The position numbers and the translations under genes are program-made. From a bacterium (GTDB lineage Bacteria; Patescibacteriota; Minisyncoccia; Phycocordibacterales; Zambryskibacteraceae), in assembly GCA_023266935.1 (NCBI GenBank), contig JAHFOF010000004.1, positions 1 through 33,634 of the forward strand: a stretch of 33,634 bases of DNA, read 5' to 3'. Shown here piece after piece: positions 13,651-21,998 of the stretch. The notes beneath the pieces are model-generated. The model was given only the letters and a program-made list of their open reading frames with translations. It was not told the DNA's origin and made no database searches. Each line of letters starts with the position of its first letter. The first letter of the stretch is position 1.

Positions 13651-14898
13651 ATGCGACAATCTCAACTTTTTACAAAAACACGCAAAGAAGCTCCAAAGGA
13701 TGAAGTTTCAAAAAATGCAGAGCTTCTGATACGAGGTGGTTTTGTTCATAAAGAAATGGCAGGGGTTTATTCTTATTTACCTTTGGGTTTAAGAGTAATC
13801 AAAAACATCGAACAAATTATTCGAGAAGAAATGAACGAGATTGGAGGAATAGAAATGAAAACTTCAATTCTCCAAAACAAAGAAATTTGGGAAAAGACGA
13901 ATCGTTGGGATGATGCTGTAGTCGATAATTGGTTTAAATCAAAACTAAAAAACGGAGGGGAAGTTGGATTATCCTTCACCAATGAAGAAGCTTACTCCAA
14001 TATTTTAAAACAATATGTCTCTTCGTATAAAGACTTGCCAGTTTATCCTTATGATTTTAAAGAAATCTTTAGAAATGAGGTTAGAACAAAATCTGGGATT
14101 ATGCGAGGTAGAGAATTTTATTGGAAAGCGCTTTATTCTTTCTCTAAAGATGAATCAGAACATAACGCTTTTTATGAGAAGGCCAAAGTGGCTTATCAGA
14201 ATATTTTTAAAAGAGTGGGAATTGGGCATCTTACTTATGAGACCTTTGCCTCTGGAGGAGTTTTTTCTAAATTTTCACACGAATTTCAAACTGTTACTCC
14301 AGTTGGAGAAGATACTATTTATCTAGATGAAAAGTCTGGTGTAGCTATAAACAAAGAAGTTTTAAATGATGAAGTTTTGAAATCTCTTGGGCTCGATCGA
14401 GAAAAATTAGTAGAACAAAAGGCCATTGAAGTAGGTAATATTTTTTCTCTGGGAACGAGGTTTGCTGAACCTTTTGATTTGAATTATAAAAACGAGAATG
14501 GAGAAGAACAATTAGTAATCATGGGAAGTTATGGTATCGGTCTAGGGCGTCTTATGGGGACAATAGTTGAGGTTTTATCCGATGAAAACGGCATCGTGTG
14601 GCCAAAATCGATTGCTCCATTCAGAGCCCATCTCGTTTTGCTTGGTTCAAACGATGAAGCCAAAGATCTCGCGGAAAAGACTTACAAAAAATTAATCCAA
14701 GAAGGAATCGAAGTTTTTTTTGATGATCGCGATGTTCGAGCGGGCGAAAAATTTGCTGACTCAGATTTAATAGGTATTCCTACTAGAATAATTGTGGGAG
14801 ATAAAACTGTTGAGAATAGTTCGTTTGAAATAAAGGATAGAGCGAGCGGAGAAGTGAGTCAAAAAACTTTAGAGGAGCTTATTTCGGAACTAAAATGA
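13651..14898 (+). CDS. proS: Proline-tRNA ligase without editing insertion
   Basis: The 415-aa class II synthetase begins MRQSQLFTKTRKEAP, with the family's GFVHKEMAGVYSYLPLGLRV. It has motif 2 (FRNEVRTKSGIMRGREF), motif 3 (GSYGIGLGRLM) and a C-terminal anticodon-binding domain. It charges tRNA-Pro. At 415 residues it lacks the roughly 180-aa INS editing domain that removes misacylated Ala in the 570-aa bacterial form, so it is the short form. The start is fixed by the family N-terminus; no Shine-Dalgarno is present. Confidence 0.95.
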   Translation: MRQSQLFTKTRKEAPKDEVSKNAELLIRGGFVHKEMAGVYSYLPLGLRVIKNIEQIIREEMNEIGGIEMKTSILQNKEIWEKTNRWDDAVVDNWFKSKLKNGGEVGLSFTNEEAYSNILKQYVSSYKDLPVYPYDFKEIFRNEVRTKSGIMRGREFYWKALYSFSKDESEHNAFYEKAKVAYQNIFKRVGIGHLTYETFASGGVFSKFSHEFQTVTPVGEDTIYLDEKSGVAINKEVLNDEVLKSLGLDREKLVEQKAIEVGNIFSLGTRFAEPFDLNYKNENGEEQLVIMGSYGIGLGRLMGTIVEVLSDENGIVWPKSIAPFRAHLVLLGSNDEAKDLAEKTYKKLIQEGIEVFFDDRDVRAGEKFADSDLIGIPTRIIVGDKTVENSSFEIKDRASGEVSQKTLEELISELK

Positions 14899-14900
14899 AT

Positions 14901-14962
14901 CCCGTTAGAAGTCTATAATAAATAATAACTATGTATATTTTAAAAACTAAACTTCTAATGGG
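14901..14962. repeat. 12-bp inverted repeat flanking the mreB promoter
   Basis: CCCGTTAGAAGT (14901-14912) and ACTTCTAATGGG (14951-14962) pair over 12 positions with one G-T. The right arm ends immediately before the mreB ATG. The -10 (TATAAT, 14914-14919) lies between the arms. Confidence 0.7.
14914..14919 (+). promoter_or_regulatory. -10 element of the mre operon
   Basis: A TATAAT would start transcription near 14926. The left arm of the flanking inverted repeat would then be left out of the mRNA. Confidence 0.5.
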
Positions 14963-16030
14963 ATGAAAAAGTTTTTTGGAATAGAAAAACTTCGCCGAAT
15001 GTTTAGCCACGACATCGGGATAGACTTAGGAACGGCGAATACCCTCGTTTATGTGCGTGGGCAAGGAATTATCATCAATGAACCTTCGGTTGTAGCTTTG
15101 AACCAAAAAACAGGGCAGATAGTGGCCGTAGGGGTAGAGGCGAAGAATATGCTTGGCCGAACGCCGACCCACATTACAGCCATTCGACCACTCATAGATG
15201 GAGTGATTTCAGATTTTGAAATTACCGAAGAGATGATTAGCTATCTTTTAAATAAAGCCACAGAAAATGGCAAAAAGATGCTTGGCCCTCGAGTGGTTGT
15301 TGGGGTGCCATCGAATATTACTTCTGTAGAAATTCGAGCAGTCAGAGATGCGACAAGAAACGCTGGGGCAGGAGAAGTGCACATAGTTGAAGAACCGATG
15401 GCTGCGGCCATAGGTATGCGAATGCCTATTCATGAGCCAGCGGGGAATATGGTTATAGATATAGGGGGAGGAACTTCGGATATCGCTGTCCTTTCTCTCG
15501 GAGGTGTAGTGCGTTCAAAAAATCTAAGGATTGCAGGAGATAAATTTAACAATGACATCATCGGTTATATTAGAAATCAATTTAAGATTTTAATAGGAGA
15601 AAAAACAGCCGAAGCGGTTAAGCATAGTATCGGTTCAGTTCTTCCTGGATCTGTTCCTCTAGAGGCGAGGGTAAAAGGTCGAGACCTTATAACTGGGTTA
15701 CCTCGAGAGGTGATAGTGACAGACACTGATATCAGAGAAGCTTTGTCACCAAGCATAGAAGCTTTGGTTGAGGCCACCAGAGAGGTTCTCGAGACCACCC
15801 CTCCAGAAATCCTTTCAGATATTATGCAACGCGGAATATACCTCGCTGGAGGAGGAGCACTCATCCAAGGCCTACCAGAACTTTTAGAAAACGAATTAAA
15901 CATTCCCATTCGGATTACTCCCGATCCTCTCACTGCTGTGGCACGAGGTACGGGTATTATCCTAGAAGATTTAGAGAGTTTTCGAGATATACTTATAGAA
16001 AATGAGGACGAACTTCCCATTAAAAAATAG
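14963..16030 (+). CDS. mreB: Rod-shape actin homologue MreB
   Basis: The 355-aa protein has the actin-fold signatures: phosphate-1 loop GIDLGTANTLVYV, phosphate-2 loop VIDIGGGTSDIAVLSLGG and adenosine-site GIYLAGGGALIQGLPELL. It polymerises under the membrane and guides lateral wall synthesis in rod-shaped cells. It is the first gene of the mreB-mreC-mreD-mrdA operon. mreC starts inside its last codons with a 29-nt overlap. Length is usual for the family. Confidence 0.98.
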   Translation: MKKFFGIEKLRRMFSHDIGIDLGTANTLVYVRGQGIIINEPSVVALNQKTGQIVAVGVEAKNMLGRTPTHITAIRPLIDGVISDFEITEEMISYLLNKATENGKKMLGPRVVVGVPSNITSVEIRAVRDATRNAGAGEVHIVEEPMAAAIGMRMPIHEPAGNMVIDIGGGTSDIAVLSLGGVVRSKNLRIAGDKFNNDIIGYIRNQFKILIGEKTAEAVKHSIGSVLPGSVPLEARVKGRDLITGLPREVIVTDTDIREALSPSIEALVEATREVLETTPPEILSDIMQRGIYLAGGGALIQGLPELLENELNIPIRITPDPLTAVARGTGIILEDLESFRDILIENEDELPIKK

Positions 16031-16805
16031 ATCGAATAAGACTCACAATAAATTAATATTAATAGTGGTGGTGATTTTTATTGGTGGAGCCATATTTTTT
16101 TCTCTAACCGGAGGAACCTTTATTCGAATCCTTGCACCAGTATGGAGTGGAGAGACGGCAGTTGGTCGGGGTTTAAATAATTTATATTTATTTTTACGCT
16201 CCAAAGATTCTCTGATAAAAGAAAATCAAATTTTAAAAACAAAGGTTAATGAAGATGCTGTTCTTCTTGTTTCTACTCAAGTTGTTGCCAATAATCAGAA
16301 CAACATATTGAAAGATTTGGGGCGAACGGGAACAAAAGGAGGCATAATCGCTGCAGTACTCGTTCATCCACCAGAAACTCCATATGACACACTGATTATT
16401 GATGTGGGTAAAAACGAAGGTATTTCTCTGGGGCAAGTTGTGGCCTTAACCACGGATTCTACAACCAGTATTCAAGGGCCCAAAATCGGGATAATTTCTG
16501 AAGTTTATGCTACAAACTCTAAAGTCAAACTCTATTCTGCAAGTGGAGATAAAACTAACGCTGTTCTAGAAAGGAATTCTGTGCCAGTAATTTTGTTGGG
16601 ACGAGGAGGAGGAAATTTTGAATTCACTTTGCCAAGAGAAGTTAACATCTCGATCGGGGATAAAATTCTTTCTTCAGATATTTCTCACAACCTTGTCGGG
16701 ATAGTGAGAGATATTGAAATGCAGGCCACGGATTCTTTTAAAAAAATATTAGTAGTTTCCGCTGCCAACGTTTACACCACTGGATATGTCACTGTTTTAA
16801 AATGA
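16002..16805 (+). CDS. mreC: Rod-shape protein MreC
   Basis: The 267-aa protein has a basic N-terminus, one transmembrane helix (about residues 17-38), a coiled coil (about 60-90, LRSKDSLIKENQIL) and a beta-rich extracytoplasmic domain with VGKNEGISLGQVV and GIISEVYATNSKVKLYS. It links MreB to PBP2. The ATG overlaps mreB by 29 nt; no later start preserves the helix. It ends in an ATGA overlap with mreD. Confidence 0.9.
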   Translation: MRTNFPLKNRSNKTHNKLILIVVVIFIGGAIFFSLTGGTFIRILAPVWSGETAVGRGLNNLYLFLRSKDSLIKENQILKTKVNEDAVLLVSTQVVANNQNNILKDLGRTGTKGGIIAAVLVHPPETPYDTLIIDVGKNEGISLGQVVALTTDSTTSIQGPKIGIISEVYATNSKVKLYSASGDKTNAVLERNSVPVILLGRGGGNFEFTLPREVNISIGDKILSSDISHNLVGIVRDIEMQATDSFKKILVVSAANVYTTGYVTVLK

Positions 16806-17065
16806 ATAAACGTCTTATTTCAACCATTGTAATATTTTTGGTTCTGATCTCTCTCCCTTATTGGGTTTATATTCCGGCACTTGTTTTAGCTATCATTTTC
16901 TTTCCTTTTTATTGGGAGGGAATCTTCCTCGCTTTTTTAATTGATATTTTATACGGTGATATTCCACATCCTACCATTTCATTGATCTTTCCTTTTGCTT
17001 TTTATATCTCGCTTTTTGTTTTACTTCTAATCCCTCTCAGAGAGCGAATAAGATTGAATGATTAA
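16802..17065 (+). CDS. mreD: MreD-like small membrane protein
   Basis: The 87-aa protein consists of two or three hydrophobic helices (about residues 5-45 and 58-78) separated by a loop DILYGDIPHPT. Similarity to MreD is weak and it is about half the usual length. The position between mreC and mrdA, with overlaps on both sides (ATGA and 8 nt), makes a MreD role the best reading. rodA is absent from this operon. Confidence 0.65.
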   Translation: MNKRLISTIVIFLVLISLPYWVYIPALVLAIIFFPFYWEGIFLAFLIDILYGDIPHPTISLIFPFAFYISLFVLLLIPLRERIRLND

Positions 17066-18755
17066 CAGTATATTTCGTAAATTCAGAAAAAGAAAAAAAT
17101 ATAAGGATATAAATCCAGAAGATATTTTTTTGGATTCTACAAACCTACCGGGCTTTGCAGAACATAGATTCGAAGGTCGAATAGAAAAGCCGATAGGGGG
17201 TTCAACCTTCTTTCTGTTGAAGGGGATCTTAATTTTGATGCTTGTTATTTTTGCTTACAAATTATGGTCTCTTCAAATTATGCATGGAGAGAATTATTCG
17301 CAAATATCTGAAAACAATAAACTTGAACAAACTCTTATCTTTGCTAATCGTGGCGTGATTTATGATAGAAACAAAATTGAACTTGCAACAAACAGCATCA
17401 AGAAGGATAACGCAGATTTCTCTGCTCGAATTTATGCATCTCTCGAAGGTCTTTCTCATGTGGTGGGTTATCTTAAATATCCAACTAAGGATTCTTCTGG
17501 ATATTATTTTGAAGAAAATTACCGTGGTCAAGCTGGGGTAGAGCGTACGTACAACGAGCTACTTTCTGGAACGAATGGTCTAAAGTTAAGAGAAACAGAT
17601 GCCTTGGGGCGTAGTATTTCTGAAAGCGTAGTACAGAAACCAACCGATGGCCAAGACCTCATTCTTTCTATAGATGCGAAATTAACAAATGAACTATATA
17701 AAGCAATGCAGTCCATTGCTCATGACAGAGGATTTACTGGAGGTGCGGGAGTCATTATGGATGTTAATACTGGGGAAATATTGGCCCTTTCAAGTTATCC
17801 AACTTACGATCAAAATGTTATTACTTCCTGGGCTGACAAAACCAAAATTAAAGAACTCTTTAATAGTTCGGCCAAACCATTTTTGGACAGAGCTGTTAGC
17901 GGACTCTACACCCCGGGTTCGATAGTAAAACCAATAGTCGCTCTTGGAGCTTTAAACGAAAACATAATTTCCCCAGATAAAAAAATTCTAAGCGCCGGTT
18001 CAATTTCTGTTCAAAATCCATATGACAAAACAAAATTTTCTGTATTTAAAGATTGGAAAGCGCTTGGTTGGGTAAATATGAGAGATGCTTTGGCTGTTTC
18101 TTCAGACGTTTATTTTTATGTTGTGGGTGGAGGTTATGAAGATCAAAGAGGATTGGGTATAGGAAACATCGATAAATATTTTAGTGTATTTGGTTTTACA
18201 GAAAAAACAGGAATTGATTTGCCGGGGGAAAACACAGGGGTCATCGCTTCTCCAGAATGGAAGAAAGAAAATTTTAAAGGAGATGATTGGCGTCTTGGTG
18301 ATACCTATATCACAGCTATTGGTCAATATGGAACACAGGTGACGGCTTTAGAAGCTGTTCGATGGATGGGGGCTGTGGCTAATAACGGTAAATTGCTTGT
18401 GCCTTCCGTAGTTTTTGGCGGAGCAGATAATCCAATATTTAGAACTGTAGATTTTAAACCAGAGGACTGGCAAACGGTTAGGGATGGGATGAGGCAAGGA
18501 GTCACCAAAGGTATTGTCTCGGCTCTTTATACGCCCGCCGTGGCTGTCGCTGCAAAGACTGGTACTGCAGAGCTTGGAGTGTCCAAAAAACTCGTGAACT
18601 CGTGGTCCACTGGATTCTGGCCATTCGACAAACCACATTATGCATTCGCTGTATTAATGGAACGAGGAGATAGAAATAACACCGTTGGCGCAACATACGT
18701 GATGCAACAAGTTATAAATTGGATGACTGTTAATACTCCAGAATATTTAAAGTAA
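17058..18755 (+). CDS. mrdA: Penicillin-binding protein 2 (elongation transpeptidase)
   Basis: The 565-aa protein has a cytoplasmic basic tail, one transmembrane helix (about residues 50-70), a dimerisation domain with NRGVIYDRNKIELATN, and a transpeptidase domain. The active-site SxxK is in TPGSIVKP, the second motif SSD in AVSSDVYFYVVGGGY, and KTGT in VAAKTGTAEL. It cross-links peptidoglycan in the elongation complex together with MreB/C/D. It begins 8 nt before the mreD stop and is the last gene of the operon. Confidence 0.95.
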   Translation: MINSIFRKFRKRKKYKDINPEDIFLDSTNLPGFAEHRFEGRIEKPIGGSTFFLLKGILILMLVIFAYKLWSLQIMHGENYSQISENNKLEQTLIFANRGVIYDRNKIELATNSIKKDNADFSARIYASLEGLSHVVGYLKYPTKDSSGYYFEENYRGQAGVERTYNELLSGTNGLKLRETDALGRSISESVVQKPTDGQDLILSIDAKLTNELYKAMQSIAHDRGFTGGAGVIMDVNTGEILALSSYPTYDQNVITSWADKTKIKELFNSSAKPFLDRAVSGLYTPGSIVKPIVALGALNENIISPDKKILSAGSISVQNPYDKTKFSVFKDWKALGWVNMRDALAVSSDVYFYVVGGGYEDQRGLGIGNIDKYFSVFGFTEKTGIDLPGENTGVIASPEWKKENFKGDDWRLGDTYITAIGQYGTQVTALEAVRWMGAVANNGKLLVPSVVFGGADNPIFRTVDFKPEDWQTVRDGMRQGVTKGIVSALYTPAVAVAAKTGTAELGVSKKLVNSWSTGFWPFDKPHYAFAVLMERGDRNNTVGATYVMQQVINWMTVNTPEYLK

Positions 18756-18779
18756 GCTGTTTTTTAATTCTATATATGT

Positions 18780-18785
18780 TATCTT
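18780..18785 (+). promoter_or_regulatory. Possible extended -10 of the small basic protein gene
   Basis: TGT-TATCTT resembles the TGC-TAGCTT of the SPFH cassette. The -35 candidate (CTGTTT at 18757-18762, 17-nt spacer) is weak. Confidence 0.35.
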
Positions 18786-18816
18786 GGCTAAAGATTCCTT
18801 AGAGGAGTGTGTATGA

Positions 18817-19083
18817 ATGTCCAAGAGTAAAAGACAAAGAGAGCATCGAAACAAATATGCTCATCTTGCCCCAAAGAGCAAAGTTTACGACAGAGAAAAT
18901 AAGACTCAGAGGAAACTACCTCTTTCGGGTATTAAAGGAAAAGCTTTCTTGCCAGGTTTGAAAATGCTTTACCACGGCAGACTCTACATCTTACAAGCAA
19001 GGGTTCTAATAGGAGATACAGGTATGGGGTGGGGAGATTTCGTTCTCCACAGGCATGTCCCAGACGGTGGCCCAACTAAATGA
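18817..19083 (+). CDS. Small basic protein of unknown function
   Basis: The 88-aa protein is strongly basic at its N-terminus (MSKSKRQREHRNKYAH). The second half looks beta-rich (MLYHGRLYILQARVLIG) with a Gly/Trp turn and a final HRHVPDGGPTK. It has no membrane helix and could bind nucleic acid, though I recognise no family. A GAGGAG Shine-Dalgarno lies upstream, but it is spaced better (5 nt) for an overlapping ATG at 18813 that encodes only five codons. The gene is closed by a terminator six bases after its stop and looks like a single-gene unit. Confidence 0.65.
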   Translation: MSKSKRQREHRNKYAHLAPKSKVYDRENKTQRKLPLSGIKGKAFLPGLKMLYHGRLYILQARVLIGDTGMGWGDFVLHRHVPDGGPTK

Positions 19084-19088
19084 TATTT

Positions 19089-19118
19089 ACCCCCTTCGAA
19101 ATTCGATGGGGTTTTTTA
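19089..19118 (+). terminator. Terminator after the small basic protein gene
   Basis: An ACCCC/GGGGT stem with an inner TCGA/TCGA pairing, followed by a run of T. Confidence 0.82.
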
Positions 19119-19119
19119 T

Positions 19120-19148
19120 TTGATTTAGACCCTCATTTAGGGTAGAAT
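19120..19148 (+). promoter_or_regulatory. greA promoter
   Basis: TTGATT (19120-19125), a 17-nt spacer and TAGAAT (19143-19148). Confidence 0.6.
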
Positions 19149-19189
19149 TCATCCTCATAAATTGAGTTGAAAAAAGGTTAAAAAATACA

Positions 19190-19654
19190 ATGCACACAGA
19201 ACACGAATATCTAACAAAAGAGAAATTTGAAGAGTTTAAGAAGGAGCTTAATACGCTTAAAACAACCAAACGCAAAGAAATTGCCGAAGCTCTTGAGTAT
19301 GCTAAATCACTCGGCGATCTTTCTGAAAACGCCGAATATCATGATGCTCGAGATATGCAGGCACGAGTGGAGGATAGGATTAATCATCTTGAAGCGCTTT
19401 TAAAATCTGCTCATATTGTTTCTCATCATGACACGGGCACAGTGACTGTCGGTTCTGTTATCGTTGTTTCTAAACCAGACAATTCAAAGGTTACTTATAC
19501 TATAGTGGGTTCTGAAGAAGCAGATGCTAGCTCGGGCAAAATTTCTGTACGTTCTCCGTTGGGACAAGCAGTTATGGGTAAATCGAAAGGGGAGTCGTTC
19601 TCATTCAAAACTCCAAGTGGTATAATGAGCTATAAAGTTATAGAGATAAAGTAA
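19190..19654 (+). CDS. greA: Transcription elongation factor GreA
   Basis: The 154-aa length is typical. The N-terminal coiled coil contains LTKEKFEEFKKELNTLK and GDLSENAEYHDARDMQ with the acidic tip residues. The C-terminal FKBP-like domain ends in SPLGQAVMGKSKGESFSFKTP. It rescues backtracked RNA polymerase by stimulating transcript cleavage. It has its own promoter and lies 18 nt upstream of lysS, with which it is probably co-transcribed. Confidence 0.96.
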   Translation: MHTEHEYLTKEKFEEFKKELNTLKTTKRKEIAEALEYAKSLGDLSENAEYHDARDMQARVEDRINHLEALLKSAHIVSHHDTGTVTVGSVIVVSKPDNSKVTYTIVGSEEADASSGKISVRSPLGQAVMGKSKGESFSFKTPSGIMSYKVIEIK

Positions 19655-19672
19655 ATCTCAGACTTTCTTTAA

Positions 19673-21037
19673 ATGGCTTCTTTAGAAGAAATCAGACTTG
19701 CGAGGTTGGATAAATTAAACCTTTTAATCAAAAAGGGTATTAATCCGTTCCCAACAAAAACTAACCAAGATTATACAAACATCGAAGCTGTAGAAAAGTT
19801 TGAAGAAATTTCCTCTTCGGGAAAATCTATTCATCTCGTTGGACGTATCCTTTCTCTTCGGGCGCAAGGCAAAATCGTTTTCTTTCATTTTGATGATGGA
19901 TCTGAGAAGTTTCAAGCTCTACTCAAATCTGGAGAAGCAATCAGTGATGAGAATTTTGAATTATTCGAACAGTGTTTTGATATAGGAGATTTCGTAGAAG
20001 TGAAAGGTATACTTTTCCTCACCAAGAAAGAAGAGAAGACGATACTCGCCGAAGAAGTGAGAATGCTTTCTAAATCTCTCCGACCTCTGCCAGAAAAGTG
20101 GCACGGATTGACCGATATAGAAGAAAGGTTTCGTCGAAGATATTTGGATTTAATTTCTACAGAAGGAGTAAAGGAAAGGTTTGTGGTTCGCTCAAAAATC
20201 ATTGCTCTGATTAGAGAGTTTTATGTGAATAAGGGTTTCGTCGAAGTAGATTTACCCAACCTTCAACCTCTTGCTGGAGGAGCGACCGCTGCACCCTTCA
20301 CCACGCACCACAATGCTCTAGGGATGGATTTCTTCCTCCCGATCGCCCAAGAGCTCTATCTCAAACAACTCCTCGCTGGTGGGATGAATAAAGTTTTCGA
20401 GATTGGCAAGAGATTTAGAAACGAAGGGATTGATACAACTCATAATCCAGAGTTCACTATGCTTGAATCCAACGAAGCGTATGTGGATGCAGAGGACCAA
20501 AGAAAATTTGTAGAGGAATTGTTCAGATATGTGGTGAAGGGGGTTTTTGGGAAACTTAAATTTGAATACGAAGGACAAACAATAGATTTCGAAACTAATT
20601 TTAAGGTAATGAAATATCCAGATATAACAGACGAAGAATATAAGAGAGATTTGCGTTCATCACTCATCCAGCCGACATTTCTGGTCGATTATCCTGTGAG
20701 CGCGAATCCATTTGCTAAGCGCAAAGATGATAATCCAGATTTGATTGATCGGTTTCAACTCATCATCGCGGGTACAGAATTGGTAAATGCATTTTCAGAA
20801 TTAAATAATCCAATAGATCAAAAAGAAAGATATTTGGAAGAAGACAAGAAGGGCAAGAAGGGTAATAAAGAAATTTCTCCATCGGATTTAGAATACCTCG
20901 AAGCCATGGAATACGGCATGCCTCCAAATGGTGGAATCGGGATAGGTATAGATAGATTGGTCATGCTCCTCACCAACACTCAAAACATAAAAGAGGTAAT
21001 TTTGTTCCCTACACTTAAACCAAGAGGGGAGAATTAA
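19673..21037 (+). CDS. lysS: Lysine-tRNA ligase, class II
   Basis: The 454-aa enzyme has an N-terminal OB-fold (about residues 50-140, [18 protein letters not shown]). The catalytic core follows, with RRRYLDLI, motif 2 [18 protein letters not shown], and motif 3 [30 protein letters not shown]. It charges tRNA-Lys. It is shorter than the roughly 505-aa Escherichia coli enzyme, mainly in the N-terminal extension and the insertion before motif 3. No Shine-Dalgarno precedes the ATG. Confidence 0.96.
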   Translation: MASLEEIRLARLDKLNLLIKKGINPFPTKTNQDYTNIEAVEKFEEISSSGKSIHLVGRILSLRAQGKIVFFHFDDGSEKFQALLKSGEAISDENFELFEQCFDIGDFVEVKGILFLTKKEEKTILAEEVRMLSKSLRPLPEKWHGLTDIEERFRRRYLDLISTEGVKERFVVRSKIIALIREFYVNKGFVEVDLPNLQPLAGGATAAPFTTHHNALGMDFFLPIAQELYLKQLLAGGMNKVFEIGKRFRNEGIDTTHNPEFTMLESNEAYVDAEDQRKFVEELFRYVVKGVFGKLKFEYEGQTIDFETNFKVMKYPDITDEEYKRDLRSSLIQPTFLVDYPVSANPFAKRKDDNPDLIDRFQLIIAGTELVNAFSELNNPIDQKERYLEEDKKGKKGNKEISPSDLEYLEAMEYGMPPNGGIGIGIDRLVMLLTNTQNIKEVILFPTLKPRGEN

Positions 21038-21081
21038 ATTAAGCCCATAAATAAGGCTGATTTCTAGCCCGCATTTTCTCC

Positions 21082-21111
21082 TTGACAAATAGGTATATAA
21101 TATGCTATAAT
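21082..21111 (+). promoter_or_regulatory. Strong consensus extended -10 promoter of the SWEET-like gene
   Basis: TTGACA (21082-21087), an 18-nt spacer and TATAAT (21106-21111) preceded by TGC. Confidence 0.85.
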
Positions 21112-21171
21112 AATAGTAGACTGGGCGAACACCCAAATCACGTTCTTCACAACAACTTCTTGGAGGTCCGC

Positions 21172-21765
21172 ATGGAAATTCAGAAATGGATTGGCATCAT
21201 TGCTGCGATTGTTTCTACAGCTGCGTACTTCCCGTACGCAAAAGCGATTCTCACGAGCAAGGGCCAGGTTCACCCGAACCAAGCGAGTTGGATTGTTTGG
21301 GCGGTTGTGGACTGGAGTGTATTCTTCAGTTCCATTGCAGCCGGGGTGTATCAGACCGCGTGGGTCTTCCTCGCGTTCGCTGTCGGTTCGACTTTCATCG
21401 CGATTCTGTCTTTGAGGTACGGGGATAGTTACTGGTCAAAGCTCGATGTCTTCTGCTTAATTACGAGTGCTGTTGCATTCGTGATGTGGAAGACCACGAA
21501 CACACCAGAGACAGCTATTTTTCTGAACATTTTCGTTGCCATCGTTGGCTCTATCCCAACCTTCACAAAGAGCTGGAGTGAGCCAGAAAGCGAGGACAAG
21601 CTAACGTGGGCCATCTTCCTCGTCGGTGGAGTCCTGAACGTTATGGCGATCAAAACGTTTGATTGGAAAGATGCAGCCCCGCCGATCGCGGTCGCGTTGG
21701 TCCAAATGGCAATCGTGGTTCTCGTTTCAGTTCGTCCTCGATGGAATCGAGCAGTCGGCTGGTAG
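21172..21765 (+). CDS. Seven-helix SWEET/PQ-loop-like membrane protein
   Basis: The start is the ATG at 21172, 5 nt after a GGAGG Shine-Dalgarno, which shortens the track ORF to 197 aa. Seven hydrophobic helices are visible. Residues near 10-60 (AAIVSTAAYFPYAKAIL, then PNQASWIVW) and near 118-160 (VAIVGSIPTFTKSW, then LTWAIFLVGGVLN) look like two related three-helix bundles separated by one helix. This is the 3-1-3 layout of SWEET and PQ-loop proteins, so a sugar or amino-acid transport role is possible, but the match is by eye. It is a single-gene unit with consensus promoter and terminator, GC-richer than the flanking lysS and mraZ. Confidence 0.65.
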   Translation: MEIQKWIGIIAAIVSTAAYFPYAKAILTSKGQVHPNQASWIVWAVVDWSVFFSSIAAGVYQTAWVFLAFAVGSTFIAILSLRYGDSYWSKLDVFCLITSAVAFVMWKTTNTPETAIFLNIFVAIVGSIPTFTKSWSEPESEDKLTWAIFLVGGVLNVMAIKTFDWKDAAPPIAVALVQMAIVVLVSVRPRWNRAVGW

Positions 21766-21784
21766 AAGTTGAAGTTGCATCACA

Positions 21785-21816
21785 AACGCCCCTTGCGCAA
21801 GCCTGGGGCGTTTTTT
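21785..21816 (+). terminator. Terminator after the SWEET-like gene
   Basis: An 8-bp stem AACGCCCC/GGGGCGTT encloses a loop with an inner TTGCGCAA palindrome and is followed by T6. Confidence 0.92.
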
Positions 21817-21856
21817 CATATTCGGAAACAAAACGGGGGAAATGTAAATAATAAAA

Positions 21857-21924
21857 GTGGATAACTTTGGTGGTCATGTGGAGGATGGTGGGATAGAATA
21901 GTATGCGAGTGGGAGAAAGTGGAG
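21857..21924 (+). promoter_or_regulatory. mraZ promoter with phased TGG boxes (MraZ operator)
   Basis: TGG boxes start at 21858, 21868, 21879 and 21889, then at 21910 and 21920 (TGGAT, TGGTG, TGGAG, TGGGA, TGGGA, TGGAG). They are spaced 10-11 bp with one gap of two turns where the -10 (TAGAAT, 21894-21899) lies. Known MraZ proteins bind repeated TGGGN or GTGG-type boxes at about 10-bp period ahead of their own gene. The candidate -35 TGGTCA (21871-21876) lies inside the array. This is strongly suggestive of autoregulation of the dcw cluster. Confidence 0.75.
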
Positions 21925-21937
21925 GACGAAGTCCGAA

Positions 21938-21955
21938 ATCCCGCCACGGCGGGAT
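21938..21955. repeat. GC-rich palindrome in the mraZ leader
   Basis: ATCCCGCC-AC-GGCGGGAT is a perfect 8-bp hairpin. Its core matches the double palindrome at 7931-7960, so it looks like a dispersed palindromic element. Confidence 0.7.
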
Positions 21956-21956
21956 G

Positions 21957-21996
21957 GGATAATTTTAAACTCAAACCCACTTATAAAAAATTATCC
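21957..21996 (+). promoter_or_regulatory. Leader hairpin just before the mraZ start
   Basis: GGATAATTTT (21957-21966) and AAAATTATCC (21987-21996) form a perfect 10-bp inverted repeat with a 20-nt loop, ending 2 nt before the mraZ ATG. It could limit access to the start codon. Confidence 0.55.
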
Positions 21997-21998
21997 TC

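Noticed and set aside
21082-21171. 30-residue N-terminal extension of the SWEET-like protein
   Set aside because: It would begin within the -35 element; the ATG at 21172 has a perfect Shine-Dalgarno and starts directly at the first membrane helix.
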